Shown here one piece after another: positions 16,216 to 23,725 of a stretch of 34,802 bases of DNA. The DNA is from JAAYCB01 sp012744395 (GTDB lineage Bacteria; Planctomycetota; Planctomycetia; Pirellulales; Thermoguttaceae), in contig JAQVNJ010000060.1 in assembly GCA_028703175.1 (NCBI GenBank), positions 1-34,802 of the forward strand, given 5' to 3'. Made by a program: the position numbers and the translations under genes. The stretch's first letter is position 1. The number at the start of each line of letters is the position of its first letter. Under the pieces are notes generated by a model that saw nothing but the letters and a program-made list of their open reading frames with translations, ran no database searches and was not told where the DNA came from.

Positions 16216-18945
16216 ATGACTTCCAAGCAGATCAGAACGGACCCTTTCGGCGCACGCGGCAGCTTTGAGACACCAGGAGGCCCGGTGGGCATCTACCGGC
16301 TCGCCGCGCTGGAAGCGGCCGGCCTGACGCGGGTGGCGGAGCTGCCGTTTTCGATCCGCGTCCTGCTCGAGTCCGTCCTGCGGCAATGCGACGGCCGCGC
16401 TGTGGGCGAGGCGGACGTCCGCAACCTGGCCGGCTGGGCCGAGCGGACGGGCGACGCGGTGGAAATCCCCTTCCTGCCCGCTCGCGTGATCCTCCAGGAC
16501 TTCACGGGAGTGCCCGCGGTCGTCGACCTGGCGGCGATGCGCAGCGCGATGCATCGCTTGGGGGGCGACCCGGAGCGGATCAACCCGCTGATCCCGGTCG
16601 ACCTGGTGATCGACCACTCGGTGCAGACGGATCGCTACGGCAGCGCCGACGCGCTGGCGGCGAACGTGGCCCTCGAATTCGAGCGGAACATCGAGCGTTA
16701 CGAATTGCTCCGCTGGTCCCAGAAGGCCTTCGACAATTTCCGCGTGATTCCGCCGTCGGTCGGGATCATCCACCAGGTGAATCTCGAATTTCTCGCCAAG
16801 GGCGTCTTCCTCCGCGAGGATGCCGCGGGGCCGCTGGCGCTGCCCGATTCACTGGTCGGCACGGACAGCCACACGACGATGATCAACGGCTTGGGCGTTC
16901 TGGGCTGGGGCGTCGGCGGGATCGAGGCCGAGGCGGTGATGCTCGGCCAGCCGCTGAGCATGCTGATTCCCGACGTGATCGGGCTGGAGCTATCCGGGCA
17001 GCTCCCCCCCGGCGCTACGGCGACCGACCTCGTGCTGACCGTCACGGAGTTGCTTCGCCGGGAAGGGGTCGTGGGGAAATTCGTCGAGTATTTCGGGGGC
17101 GGCGTCGCGGCGATGAAGCTCGCCGATCGGGCGACCCTGGCCAACATGGCCCCCGAATACGGCGCCACGATGGGATTCTTCCCGATCGACGCGGAGGCGA
17201 TCGACTATCTCCGCCAGTCGGGCCGCTCGGCCGCGGAGGTGGAACTGGTCGAGCGCTACACGGCGGAGCAGCAACTGCTCAGGACTCCCGCCAGCCCGAC
17301 CCCCAAGTACACGAAAATCCTCACGCTGGACCTGGGCCGAGTGGAACCGAGCCTCGCCGGCCCGAAACGCCCGCAGGACCGGGTCCCGCTTTCCCGGGTG
17401 CGGAGCGGTTTTCGAGCCGCGCTGGCCGCGCCCCTGGCCGCGCGGGGATTCGCCCTATCCGAAACGGAGCTCCATCGGACGGCAACCGTGCGATGGGACG
17501 GCCAGGAGGAGCGAATCGGGCATGGAGCCGTCGTCATCGCCTCGATCACAAGCTGCACGAACACGAGCAATCCCAGCGTCATGCTGGCCGCGGGGTTGCT
17601 TGCCAAGAAGGCCGTTGAAAAAGGGCTGAAGACGCCGCGGCACGTCAAGACCAGCCTGGCGCCCGGGTCGCGCGTCGTGACTGACTACCTGGAGGCCGCC
17701 GGCCTGAACCGGCCGCTCGACGCGCTGGGATTCGCCACGGTTGGCTACGGATGCATGACGTGCATCGGCAACAGCGGCCCGTTGCCCGATCCGGTGGCCC
17801 GGGCGATCGCCGAAGGGAACCTCGTGGCGGCGGCCGTGCTGAGTGGGAACCGCAATTTCGAGGGCCGGGTCAATCCGCTGGTCAAGGCCAACTACCTCGC
17901 CAGCCCGCCGCTGGTCGTCGCCTACGCTCTGGCCGGCACGACGGACATCGATCTGGCCACCGAGCCGATCGGCCAGGGGGCGGAGGGGCGGCCGGTCTAC
18001 TTGAAAGACATCTGGCCAAGCGCCGCGGAGGTCCAGGCGGTCGCCGCCGAGGCCGTTCGCGCCGAGTTCTTCCGCCGCCGCTATGCCGACGTCCTCTCCG
18101 CCAACCCGCAATGGAATGCGATCGAGGTCGGCGCAGGGAGCCTGTTTGCCTGGGACGCCGAGAGCACCTATATCCAGGAGCCGCCGTTCCTGATCGACCT
18201 GGCCGCCGAGCCGGGTCCGATCCAGCCGATCCGCGGCGCGCGGGTTCTGGCCGCCTTCGGCGATTCGGTGACCACCGACCACATCTCGCCCGCCGGCGCG
18301 ATCAAGCCCGACGGCCCGGCGGGGCGATACCTCCAGGAGCATGGAGTCGCCCCGGGGGATTTCAACAGCTTCGGGTCGCGGCGGGGCAACGATCGCGTGA
18401 TGACCCGCGGCACCTTCGCCAACATCCGCATCCGCAACCTTCTCGCCCCGGGAACGGAAGGTGGAGTCACGCGCCATCTGCCCGACGGCGCCGAAACGAC
18501 GATCTACGAGGCAGCCATGCAGTACGCCGCCGAGCGGGTCCCGCTGATCGTGCTGGCCGGCGCCGAATATGGCACCGGCAGCAGCCGCGATTGGGCCGCC
18601 AAGGGAACCCACCTGCTCGGCGTCCGCGCCGTGATCGCCGCCAGCTTCGAACGCATCCATCGCAGCAACCTGGTTGGCATGGGCGTCCTGCCCCTGGAGT
18701 TCCTCGGCGGCGCGACCTGGCAATCGCTCGGCCTCGGCGGCGAGGAGCTGTTCGACATCCCCCTGGGAGACGACACGCTCCGGCCCGGCGGGCGACTGGC
18801 GGTGACCGCGACGCGGGCTGACGGCTCGAAGGTTGCGTTCGAAACGAGAGTCCGGATTGACACGCCGGTCGAGCTCGAATACTACCGGAACGGAGGCATT
18901 CTCCAGACGGTGCTCCGCAAGCTGCTCGCCGCACCTTCCCTGTAG
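16216..18945 (+). CDS. acnA: Aconitate hydratase AcnA
   Basis: A 909-residue aconitase A/IRP1-type enzyme that interconverts citrate and isocitrate in the TCA cycle, in the cytoplasm. The 4Fe-4S cluster cysteines are visible: C447 in SITSCTNTSNP, and C513 and C516 in GYGCMTCIGNSG. The N-terminal aconitase core includes LVGTDSHTTMINGLGVLGWG. The C-terminal swivel domain has GDSVTTDHISPAGAI and the active-site segment AEYGTGSSRDWAAKG. Length is normal for AcnA (about 890-910). ATG 16216 is chosen because the conserved start DPFGARGSF follows closely; an in-frame ATG at 16159 adds 19 unconserved residues. No strong ribosome binding site is seen. Confidence 0.96.
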   Translation: MTSKQIRTDPFGARGSFETPGGPVGIYRLAALEAAGLTRVAELPFSIRVLLESVLRQCDGRAVGEADVRNLAGWAERTGDAVEIPFLPARVILQDFTGVPAVVDLAAMRSAMHRLGGDPERINPLIPVDLVIDHSVQTDRYGSADALAANVALEFERNIERYELLRWSQKAFDNFRVIPPSVGIIHQVNLEFLAKGVFLREDAAGPLALPDSLVGTDSHTTMINGLGVLGWGVGGIEAEAVMLGQPLSMLIPDVIGLELSGQLPPGATATDLVLTVTELLRREGVVGKFVEYFGGGVAAMKLADRATLANMAPEYGATMGFFPIDAEAIDYLRQSGRSAAEVELVERYTAEQQLLRTPASPTPKYTKILTLDLGRVEPSLAGPKRPQDRVPLSRVRSGFRAALAAPLAARGFALSETELHRTATVRWDGQEERIGHGAVVIASITSCTNTSNPSVMLAAGLLAKKAVEKGLKTPRHVKTSLAPGSRVVTDYLEAAGLNRPLDALGFATVGYGCMTCIGNSGPLPDPVARAIAEGNLVAAAVLSGNRNFEGRVNPLVKANYLASPPLVVAYALAGTTDIDLATEPIGQGAEGRPVYLKDIWPSAAEVQAVAAEAVRAEFFRRRYADVLSANPQWNAIEVGAGSLFAWDAESTYIQEPPFLIDLAAEPGPIQPIRGARVLAAFGDSVTTDHISPAGAIKPDGPAGRYLQEHGVAPGDFNSFGSRRGNDRVMTRGTFANIRIRNLLAPGTEGGVTRHLPDGAETTIYEAAMQYAAERVPLIVLAGAEYGTGSSRDWAAKGTHLLGVRAVIAASFERIHRSNLVGMGVLPLEFLGGATWQSLGLGGEELFDIPLGDDTLRPGGRLAVTATRADGSKVAFETRVRIDTPVELEYYRNGGILQTVLRKLLAAPSL

Positions 18946-19100
18946 CCGAGTCGATGTGGGACCGCCGCCCCCCAGTTGCCGGCCGGTCCGGGACCGCGGG
19001 CGGGCATTTTCTCGGGCGCCGCCTCCGCCGTGCGGGCGGCCCCCTTCCCCAGCGGCCGTCTCCGATTCATCGCCGCCAAGGCCCGGCTGGCCCGTTTGCG

Positions 19101-19129
19101 TTGACCATCTCGCCCCAAGCCGGTAAATT
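19101..19129 (+). promoter_or_regulatory. Sigma-70-like promoter of the GNAT gene
   Basis: TTGACC, 17 bp, TAAATT; start near 19136, about 34 nt before ATG 19170. It may also serve the two M16 peptidase genes downstream. Confidence 0.6.
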
Positions 19130-19169
19130 ACAGTCGGCTGAAGCGTCGTTCGGACGATGGGCGAGCGAA

Positions 19170-19730
19170 ATGGGTCTGACCTACTTCAAACGCTACCGCA
19201 TGGAGATCGACTTGCGGGCGAGACGTGGGCCGCCGATCGAGGTGCCTGAAGGCTACATGCTCCTGCCGTGGAGAAAATCGCTCTTGGATGTCCATGCGGA
19301 GGTGAAGTTCCAGAGCTTCCGCGACGAACTCGACGCGAACGTCTTTCCCTGCCTGGGCGAGCTGGCGGGGTGCCGCCGGCTGATGCGTCAGATTTCTCGA
19401 AGAGCAGGATTCCTGGAACGGACGACCTGGCTCGCGGCGCGAGTTGACGCTGGCCCGGAACCGCAGGAGTACTGCGGCACCGTCCAGGGGATCCGCGATC
19501 AGATGGGAATCGGCGCCATCCAGAACCTCGGCATCGCGCCCGCCCACCGCGCCCGCGGCCTGGGGGCGTGCCTGATGGATCGGGCCCTCGATGGATTCTG
19601 GGATTCGGGCGTCCGGCATGTCTATCTGGAAGTGACCGCAGAAAACGAAAGAGCCATTCGTCTCTACCGGCGTTTGGGGTTCCAAACGGTGAAGACCGTC
19701 TTCAAGGTGGCGGAGGTGGCGTACACTTGA
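19170..19730 (+). CDS. GNAT family N-acetyltransferase
   Basis: A 186-residue protein. The acetyl-CoA binding motif A is IQNLGIAPAHRARGLGACLM (RARGLG pyrophosphate loop), followed by motif B with EVTAENERAIRLYRRLGFQ, the usual GNAT ending. The N-terminal 100 residues are variable and should determine the acceptor, which cannot be named. ATG 19170 is 34 nt after the predicted transcription start. The first M16 peptidase gene begins 115 nt downstream on the same strand, so an operon is possible. Confidence 0.88.
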   Translation: MGLTYFKRYRMEIDLRARRGPPIEVPEGYMLLPWRKSLLDVHAEVKFQSFRDELDANVFPCLGELAGCRRLMRQISRRAGFLERTTWLAARVDAGPEPQEYCGTVQGIRDQMGIGAIQNLGIAPAHRARGLGACLMDRALDGFWDSGVRHVYLEVTAENERAIRLYRRLGFQTVKTVFKVAEVAYT

Positions 19731-19845
19731 TGGGCTGCCCCCCCTGCCTGGCCCCGCCGAGCCCGTGGACAATCACCTCGCCGGTGGTTGCCGCCGGGGT
19801 CGTGTCGCCTTTCGCCCGCCAACACCCTTTCTGTCCCGAGAGCAG

Positions 19846-21081
19846 ATGATCCAATCCCACATTTTTGACAACGGCCTGGTCCTCGTGGCCGAACCGATGG
19901 ACTGGCTGGAGTCGGCGGCGTTCACGATCCTTGTGCCGGCGGGCTGCATTCACGAGTCGCCCGACCGGGGCGGTTTGAGCGGTTTCACCTGCGAAATGGC
20001 GCTCCGCGGAGCCGGCCCGCGAGACAGCCGCCAGTTCATCAACGACCTGGATTGCCTGGGTGTTGAGCGGAGCGAATCGGTGGGGGAATCGCACACGCGG
20101 TTCGGCGCGGCCACCCTGGCGGGCAATCTCCACGAAGCGTTGGGGATCTTCGCCGACGTGCTGCGGCGGGCCCATCTGCCGGCGGCTCAACTGGAGGCGG
20201 GCCGGCAGGTGATGTATCAGGAGCTGCGTTCCGTCGAGGACGAACCGGCCCAGAAGGTGATGCTCGAATTGAGGCGCCGCCATTACCCCGACCCCTGGGG
20301 CCGCCCCAGCCAAGGCGATGCCGCCTCGCTCCAGGCGATCTCGCTGGAGGACATCCGCAACCATTTCCAGCGCGTGTACCGCCCCACGGGGACGATCCTC
20401 GGCGTTGCCGGCCGCTTCCACTGGGAATCCCTCAAGGACCACGTCGGCAACCTGCTTGGCGACTGGCAGCCGTCGGAGGCGGTCGATCCGGCCGAGTCCC
20501 ATCATCCGGCCCCCTACCAGCACCTCGGCTACGATTCGAACCAGACCCAGATCGGTGTCGCCTACGCAAGCGTCCCCTACCGCAGCGAAGATTACTTCCC
20601 GGCCTGGGGGGCCGTGGGAATTCTCTCCGGCGGGATGAGTGCACGGCTGTTCACCGAGGTCCGGGAACGGCGGGGCTTGTGCTACAGCGTCTACGCAACA
20701 CATCACACGCTGCCGCACCTGGGCGGGGTCTTCTGTTACGCGGGGACCAGTGCCGAGCGTGCCCAGGAGACCTTGGACGTCCTCCTGGCCGAGTTGCAGC
20801 GGCTCGGCGAGGGCATCGAGGAGCACGAGCTGGAGCGCCTCAAAGCGCGGATCAAGAGCGCGCTGATCATGCAGCAGGAATCCAGCTCGGCGCGGAGCGG
20901 TTCGATCGCCCGCGATTGGCATCATCTCGGCCGCGCGCGGACGCTGGCCGAGCTCGACGCCTTGGTCGACGGCTTGACCAGCGAGCGGATCAACGCCTAC
21001 CTGGCCGCCAATCCGCCCCGCCGGTTCACGATCGTCACGCTTGGCCGGAAAGAATTGGAGGTGCCTCTTGGAGTTTCTTAA
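19846..21081 (+). CDS. M16 family peptidase homologue lacking the zinc site
   Basis: A 411-residue M16 (pitrilysin/processing peptidase-like) protein. The fold is recognisable (NGLVLVAEP start, RRHYPDPWGRP, and the C-terminal half with SARLFTEVRERRGLCYSVYA). The inverted zinc motif HxxEH is gone: the aligned stretch reads GLSGFTCEM, with G46, C49 and E50 in place of H, E and H. It is therefore very likely a non-catalytic partner, comparable to alpha subunits of mitochondrial processing peptidase. It keeps the R/Y-type substrate-binding segment in the C-terminal half. ATG 19846 follows GAGAG. The active partner starts 14 nt before its stop. Confidence 0.92.
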   Translation: MIQSHIFDNGLVLVAEPMDWLESAAFTILVPAGCIHESPDRGGLSGFTCEMALRGAGPRDSRQFINDLDCLGVERSESVGESHTRFGAATLAGNLHEALGIFADVLRRAHLPAAQLEAGRQVMYQELRSVEDEPAQKVMLELRRRHYPDPWGRPSQGDAASLQAISLEDIRNHFQRVYRPTGTILGVAGRFHWESLKDHVGNLLGDWQPSEAVDPAESHHPAPYQHLGYDSNQTQIGVAYASVPYRSEDYFPAWGAVGILSGGMSARLFTEVRERRGLCYSVYATHHTLPHLGGVFCYAGTSAERAQETLDVLLAELQRLGEGIEEHELERLKARIKSALIMQQESSSARSGSIARDWHHLGRARTLAELDALVDGLTSERINAYLAANPPRRFTIVTLGRKELEVPLGVS

Positions 21082-22306
21082 GCACACGCTGCCCAACGGC
21101 CTTCAGATCGTCGCCGAGTGCAACGGCCAGGCCTGGTCGACGGCCGTCGGGTTCTTCGTTCGCGCCGGCGCGCGCGACGAGAGCGAGGAGCTCGCGGGCG
21201 TCAGCCACTTTCTGGAACACATGATGTTCAAGGGCACGCCGTCGCGTTCGGCCGACGACGTGAACCGCGCGTTCGATGAGGTGGGGGCTTCCTACAACGC
21301 CTTCACGAGCGAAGAACACACCGTCTATTACGCCGCGGTTCTGCCGGAATACCAACTCCGCGCGATCGACCTTCTGGGCGACATCCTCCGCCCTTCGCTC
21401 CGCGGCGAAGACTTCGACGTCGAGAAGCAGGTGATTCTCGAGGAAATTCGCATGTATGAGGATCAGCCGCCTTTTGGGGCCGACGAAAAGTGCCGTGCGC
21501 TCCACTTCGGGGGGCACCCCCTGGCGCACAGCGTGCTGGGAACGGCGGAGCGGATCTCCGCGCTCTCGGTCGACGCGATGCGGGCGTACTTCCGGCAACG
21601 CTACTCCGCCCGCAACGTCGTCCTGGCCGCGTCGGGCCGCGTCGATTTCGACGGCTTGGTGGCCGCGGCCGATCGGATCTGCGGCTCGTGGGAGCCGGGC
21701 AGCGGCGACCGCCAACTCGCACCCGCCGCTCCCGCCTCGCAGTTTCATGTCGTCCGCAGGGACAGCGCTACCCAGGAGTATCTCGTCCAACTCGCCCCCG
21801 GTCCGTCGGCCAACGACGACGACCGCTACGCCGCCAAACTGCTGGCGACGATCGTCGGAGACGAAACCGGCAGCCGCATCTTCTGGGAATTGATCGACAC
21901 GGGCGTCGCCGAGCAGGCCAGTCTCGGGCATTTCGAGTACGACGATGCCGGCATCTTCATGACGTACCTCAGCTGCGAGCCGGGGCAGACGGCCAGCAAC
22001 CTCCAGCGTCTCGACGATCTGTTCGCCAAGGTGCAGCAAGAGGGGATCAGCGCCGCGGAACTCGCCCAAGCCAGCAACAAGGTGTGCTCGCGGATCGTCC
22101 TGGCCAGCGAACGTCCCAAGGGGCGGCTGTTCGTCGTCGGCGGCGACTGGGTCCAGCGCGGTGAATATCGATCCGTGCGAGACGACCTCGACGCCGTGGG
22201 GCAGGTCACCCTGGAACAGATCGAGGCGGTGATCCGCAAGTATCCGCTGCGGCTCTCGACGACGATCGCCATCGGACCGCTCGAGAAGGTCGACCGGCCC
22301 CACTAG
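21068..22306 (+). CDS. M16 family zinc metallopeptidase (catalytic partner)
   Basis: A 412-residue M16 peptidase with an intact active site: HFLEH at residues 47-51 (H47 and H51 ligands, E50 base) and the third ligand in VILEEIRMYED near 125. LRAIDLLGDIL and SRIFWELIDTG are also typical. Expected to form a heterodimer clam-shell with the upstream inactive homologue and degrade peptides; cellular location is unclear, as no signal peptide is visible. Start: TTG 21068, supported by GGAGG at 21057-21061 with 6-nt spacing and by the family start LPNGLQI; it overlaps the upstream gene by 14 nt, so the pair is coupled. Confidence 0.94.
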   Translation: MEFLKHTLPNGLQIVAECNGQAWSTAVGFFVRAGARDESEELAGVSHFLEHMMFKGTPSRSADDVNRAFDEVGASYNAFTSEEHTVYYAAVLPEYQLRAIDLLGDILRPSLRGEDFDVEKQVILEEIRMYEDQPPFGADEKCRALHFGGHPLAHSVLGTAERISALSVDAMRAYFRQRYSARNVVLAASGRVDFDGLVAAADRICGSWEPGSGDRQLAPAAPASQFHVVRRDSATQEYLVQLAPGPSANDDDRYAAKLLATIVGDETGSRIFWELIDTGVAEQASLGHFEYDDAGIFMTYLSCEPGQTASNLQRLDDLFAKVQQEGISAAELAQASNKVCSRIVLASERPKGRLFVVGGDWVQRGEYRSVRDDLDAVGQVTLEQIEAVIRKYPLRLSTTIAIGPLEKVDRPH

Positions 22307-22358
22307 GCCGGACGGCCGTGGTGGAACGGAACCGCGTCGTTTCCAGCCGCCCCGCTGG

Positions 22359-22853
22359 TTACGATTCCGCGCCGTTGTCGTCGAAGCCGATGTCAAGGAT
22401 CTCGAATCGGGTGATCCCCGCGGGCACCTCGATGTCTACGCGCTGGCCGATCTTCTTTCCGAGCAGGCCTTGGGCCAGCGGGCTGGTGACGAGAATCTTT
22501 CCGGCCATGTAGTCTTCCTCGCCAGCGCCGACGAGCGTGAACTGCTCCTCTTCGTCGAGGTCCAAATCCTTCACGGCGACGGTGCAGCCGAACACGACCT
22601 CGTCCTTGGGCAACTTGGAGGGGTCGATCAGCACCGCGTGGGCCAACTGATCGCGGAGGTGATTGATCTTCGCCAAGAGCAGGCCCTGGCTCTCGCGCGC
22701 TCCGTGGTACTCGGCGTTTTCGCTCAGGTCGCCCTCCGCCCGAGCGGCGGCGATCCGCTGTTCGATTTTCGGCATCTCTTCATTTTGAAGATGTTCAAGC
22801 TCGGCCTTCTTCTTGCTGTACCCCACTTGGGTCATCGGAATTCGATCCGCCAT
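22359..22853 (-). CDS. greA: Transcription elongation factor GreA
   Basis: A 164-residue GreA. It rescues backtracked RNA polymerase by stimulating cleavage of the transcript 3' end. The N-terminal coiled coil carries the tip acidic pair in AAARAEGDLSENAEYHGA, which inserts into the secondary channel, followed by the C-terminal globular domain (TLVGAGEEDY, SPLAQGLLGKKIGQ). ATG 22853 has AGGAG upstream. Its leader holds an intrinsic terminator ending 12 nt before the ribosome binding site, so expression probably depends on read-through. The gene is convergent with the M16 pair. Confidence 0.96.
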   Translation of the reverse strand: MADRIPMTQVGYSKKKAELEHLQNEEMPKIEQRIAAARAEGDLSENAEYHGARESQGLLLAKINHLRDQLAHAVLIDPSKLPKDEVVFGCTVAVKDLDLDEEEQFTLVGAGEEDYMAGKILVTSPLAQGLLGKKIGQRVDIEVPAGITRFEILDIGFDDNGAES

Positions 22854-22873
22854 TATGCTTCTCCTAGCGCGCG

Positions 22874-22910
22874 AAAAAAATTGCGGTCCCTTGAGCTTGT
22901 CAGGGACCGC
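22874..22910 (-). terminator. Intrinsic terminator in the greA leader
   Basis: On the minus strand GCGGTCCCT pairs perfectly with AGGGACCGC (9 bp, 10-nt loop; arms 22902-22910 and 22883-22891), followed by AATTTTTTTC. It lies directly upstream of the greA ribosome binding site, with no gene in front of it on that strand, so it looks like an attenuator or the end of a short leader RNA. Confidence 0.8.
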
Positions 22911-23287
22911 TGGTCGTGCGACTTGGCACCCTCTCTCCCCATTGTGGCCAAGCCCCGCCGAAAGTAAAGGTCACTCCGGGGATACGGATCGGCGGTCGGC
23001 CACCAGCGTTCCCCAGGCGGCCCGCGTCGGAATCGCGCGGCCGCAGGATTCACGCGCCGGGCGCGGAAACGCGTTTTCGGCCCTCGCGCGAAGATTCCGC
23101 GCGGGAAAAATGGTGACAATTTGCACCCAGCCTCAGAGGGGGTATTAACCGGTACGATGTATCCCCCAAGCGGGCAGTCCGCTGCGATACGAGCCAGAAT
23201 TGGCCAGTGCGACTCGAAACAGCGACTTTTGAGGCGGAAAAGACGGGCAGAGTTGCACAGAAATCTGGAAAACCGCGCGCAAGAAAG
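22911..23287. other. Upstream region of greA, no gene
   Basis: No coding region seen. The greA promoter should lie here, but the best minus-strand match (TTGGGG, 16 bp, TAATAC, 23142-23169) is weak. The 13-nt sequence CAGAGGGGGTATT at 23134-23146 recurs exactly 250 bp away inside the candidate sRNA. Confidence 0.4.
23134..23146 (+). repeat. 13-nt direct repeat, copy 1
   Basis: CAGAGGGGGTATT, identical to 23384-23396. This copy has no upstream partner for the stem that the second copy forms in the sRNA. It overlaps weak promoter-like sequences on both strands. Confidence 0.6.
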
Positions 23288-23316
23288 TTTACAGCGCGGC
23301 CACAATCCACTAGAAT
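23288..23316 (+). promoter_or_regulatory. Promoter of the candidate small RNA
   Basis: TTTACA, 17 bp, TAGAAT: one mismatch to consensus in each hexamer with ideal spacing, among the best promoters in the window. Predicted start near 23323. No open reading frame with coding character follows; a terminator does, at 23404-23467. Confidence 0.7.
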
Positions 23317-23383
23317 GCAACATTCGCGGTCAAACACGATAGAGCAACCCCTGCGACTCTGGATGGAACGGGCAGTTGGCGTC

Positions 23384-23396
23384 CAGAGGGGGTATT
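23384..23396 (+). repeat. 13-nt direct repeat, copy 2 (inside sRNA)
   Basis: CAGAGGGGGTATT, identical to 23134-23146. Here the first nine bases form the 3' arm of the sRNA's first hairpin. Confidence 0.6.
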
Positions 23397-23403
23397 TTCG
23401 AAA

Positions 23404-23467
23404 CGCGCGGTCCCTCTCTGCTTCAAGGGATTCCCTGCCCCGTCCCTTTGAGGGGGGCCGCGTTTTT
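23404..23467 (+). terminator. Intrinsic terminator of the candidate small RNA
   Basis: Outer stem CGCGGTCCCT/AGGGGGGCCGCG closes a loop containing a bulged CAAGGGA/TCCCTTTG helix, followed by TTTTT at 23463-23467. Confidence 0.65.
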
Positions 23468-23725
23468 CCGTTGCCATTGGCCGTGTCCATCTTGGCCGTC
23501 CCCGTTCAAAGGATCGCCAGTCGATCCTGGTCGTCTGCCCCGTGCGACCGATCTGGCGTCAAGCACGGTTGGCCTGATCCCTTCGGCGGAAGGCGATGGA
23601 TTGCCGCTTTCCCATGCTTGGCGACTCCCGTGAGCGCGGATTCGCCCCGCGTGCCGACTTGGAGGCGTGCGGCGCCGGGGGGACGTGACGATCGGCCGCG
23701 CAAATCGGCGGCCACGCCCGCGGGG

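Larger units (their letters stand above)
23323..23467 (+). ncRNA. Candidate novel small RNA, about 145 nt
   Basis: The unit is bounded by a strong promoter (23288-23316) and an intrinsic terminator. Inside it, CTCTGGATG (23357-23365) pairs with CGTCCAGAG (23380-23388), 9 bp with one U-G, extended by CCCC/GGGG across a 5-nt bulge. The terminator stem pairs CGCGGTCCCT (23406-23415) with AGGGGGGCCGCG (23451-23462), with a smaller CAAGGGA/TCCCTTTG helix in its loop, then TTTTT (23463-23467). It does not match 6S, 4.5S, tmRNA or RNase P cores that I know. It sits between greA and tkt, which are both on the other strand, and is convergent with tkt. Function unknown. Confidence 0.55.

Noticed and set aside
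18976..19012. G/C-rich palindrome after aconitase followed by ATTTTC
   Set aside because: The palindrome would leave almost no loop and the T-run is only four; not supported as a terminator.
23323..23467. 6S RNA
   Set aside because: The ends do not form the closing stem and there is no large central bubble; length is also short.
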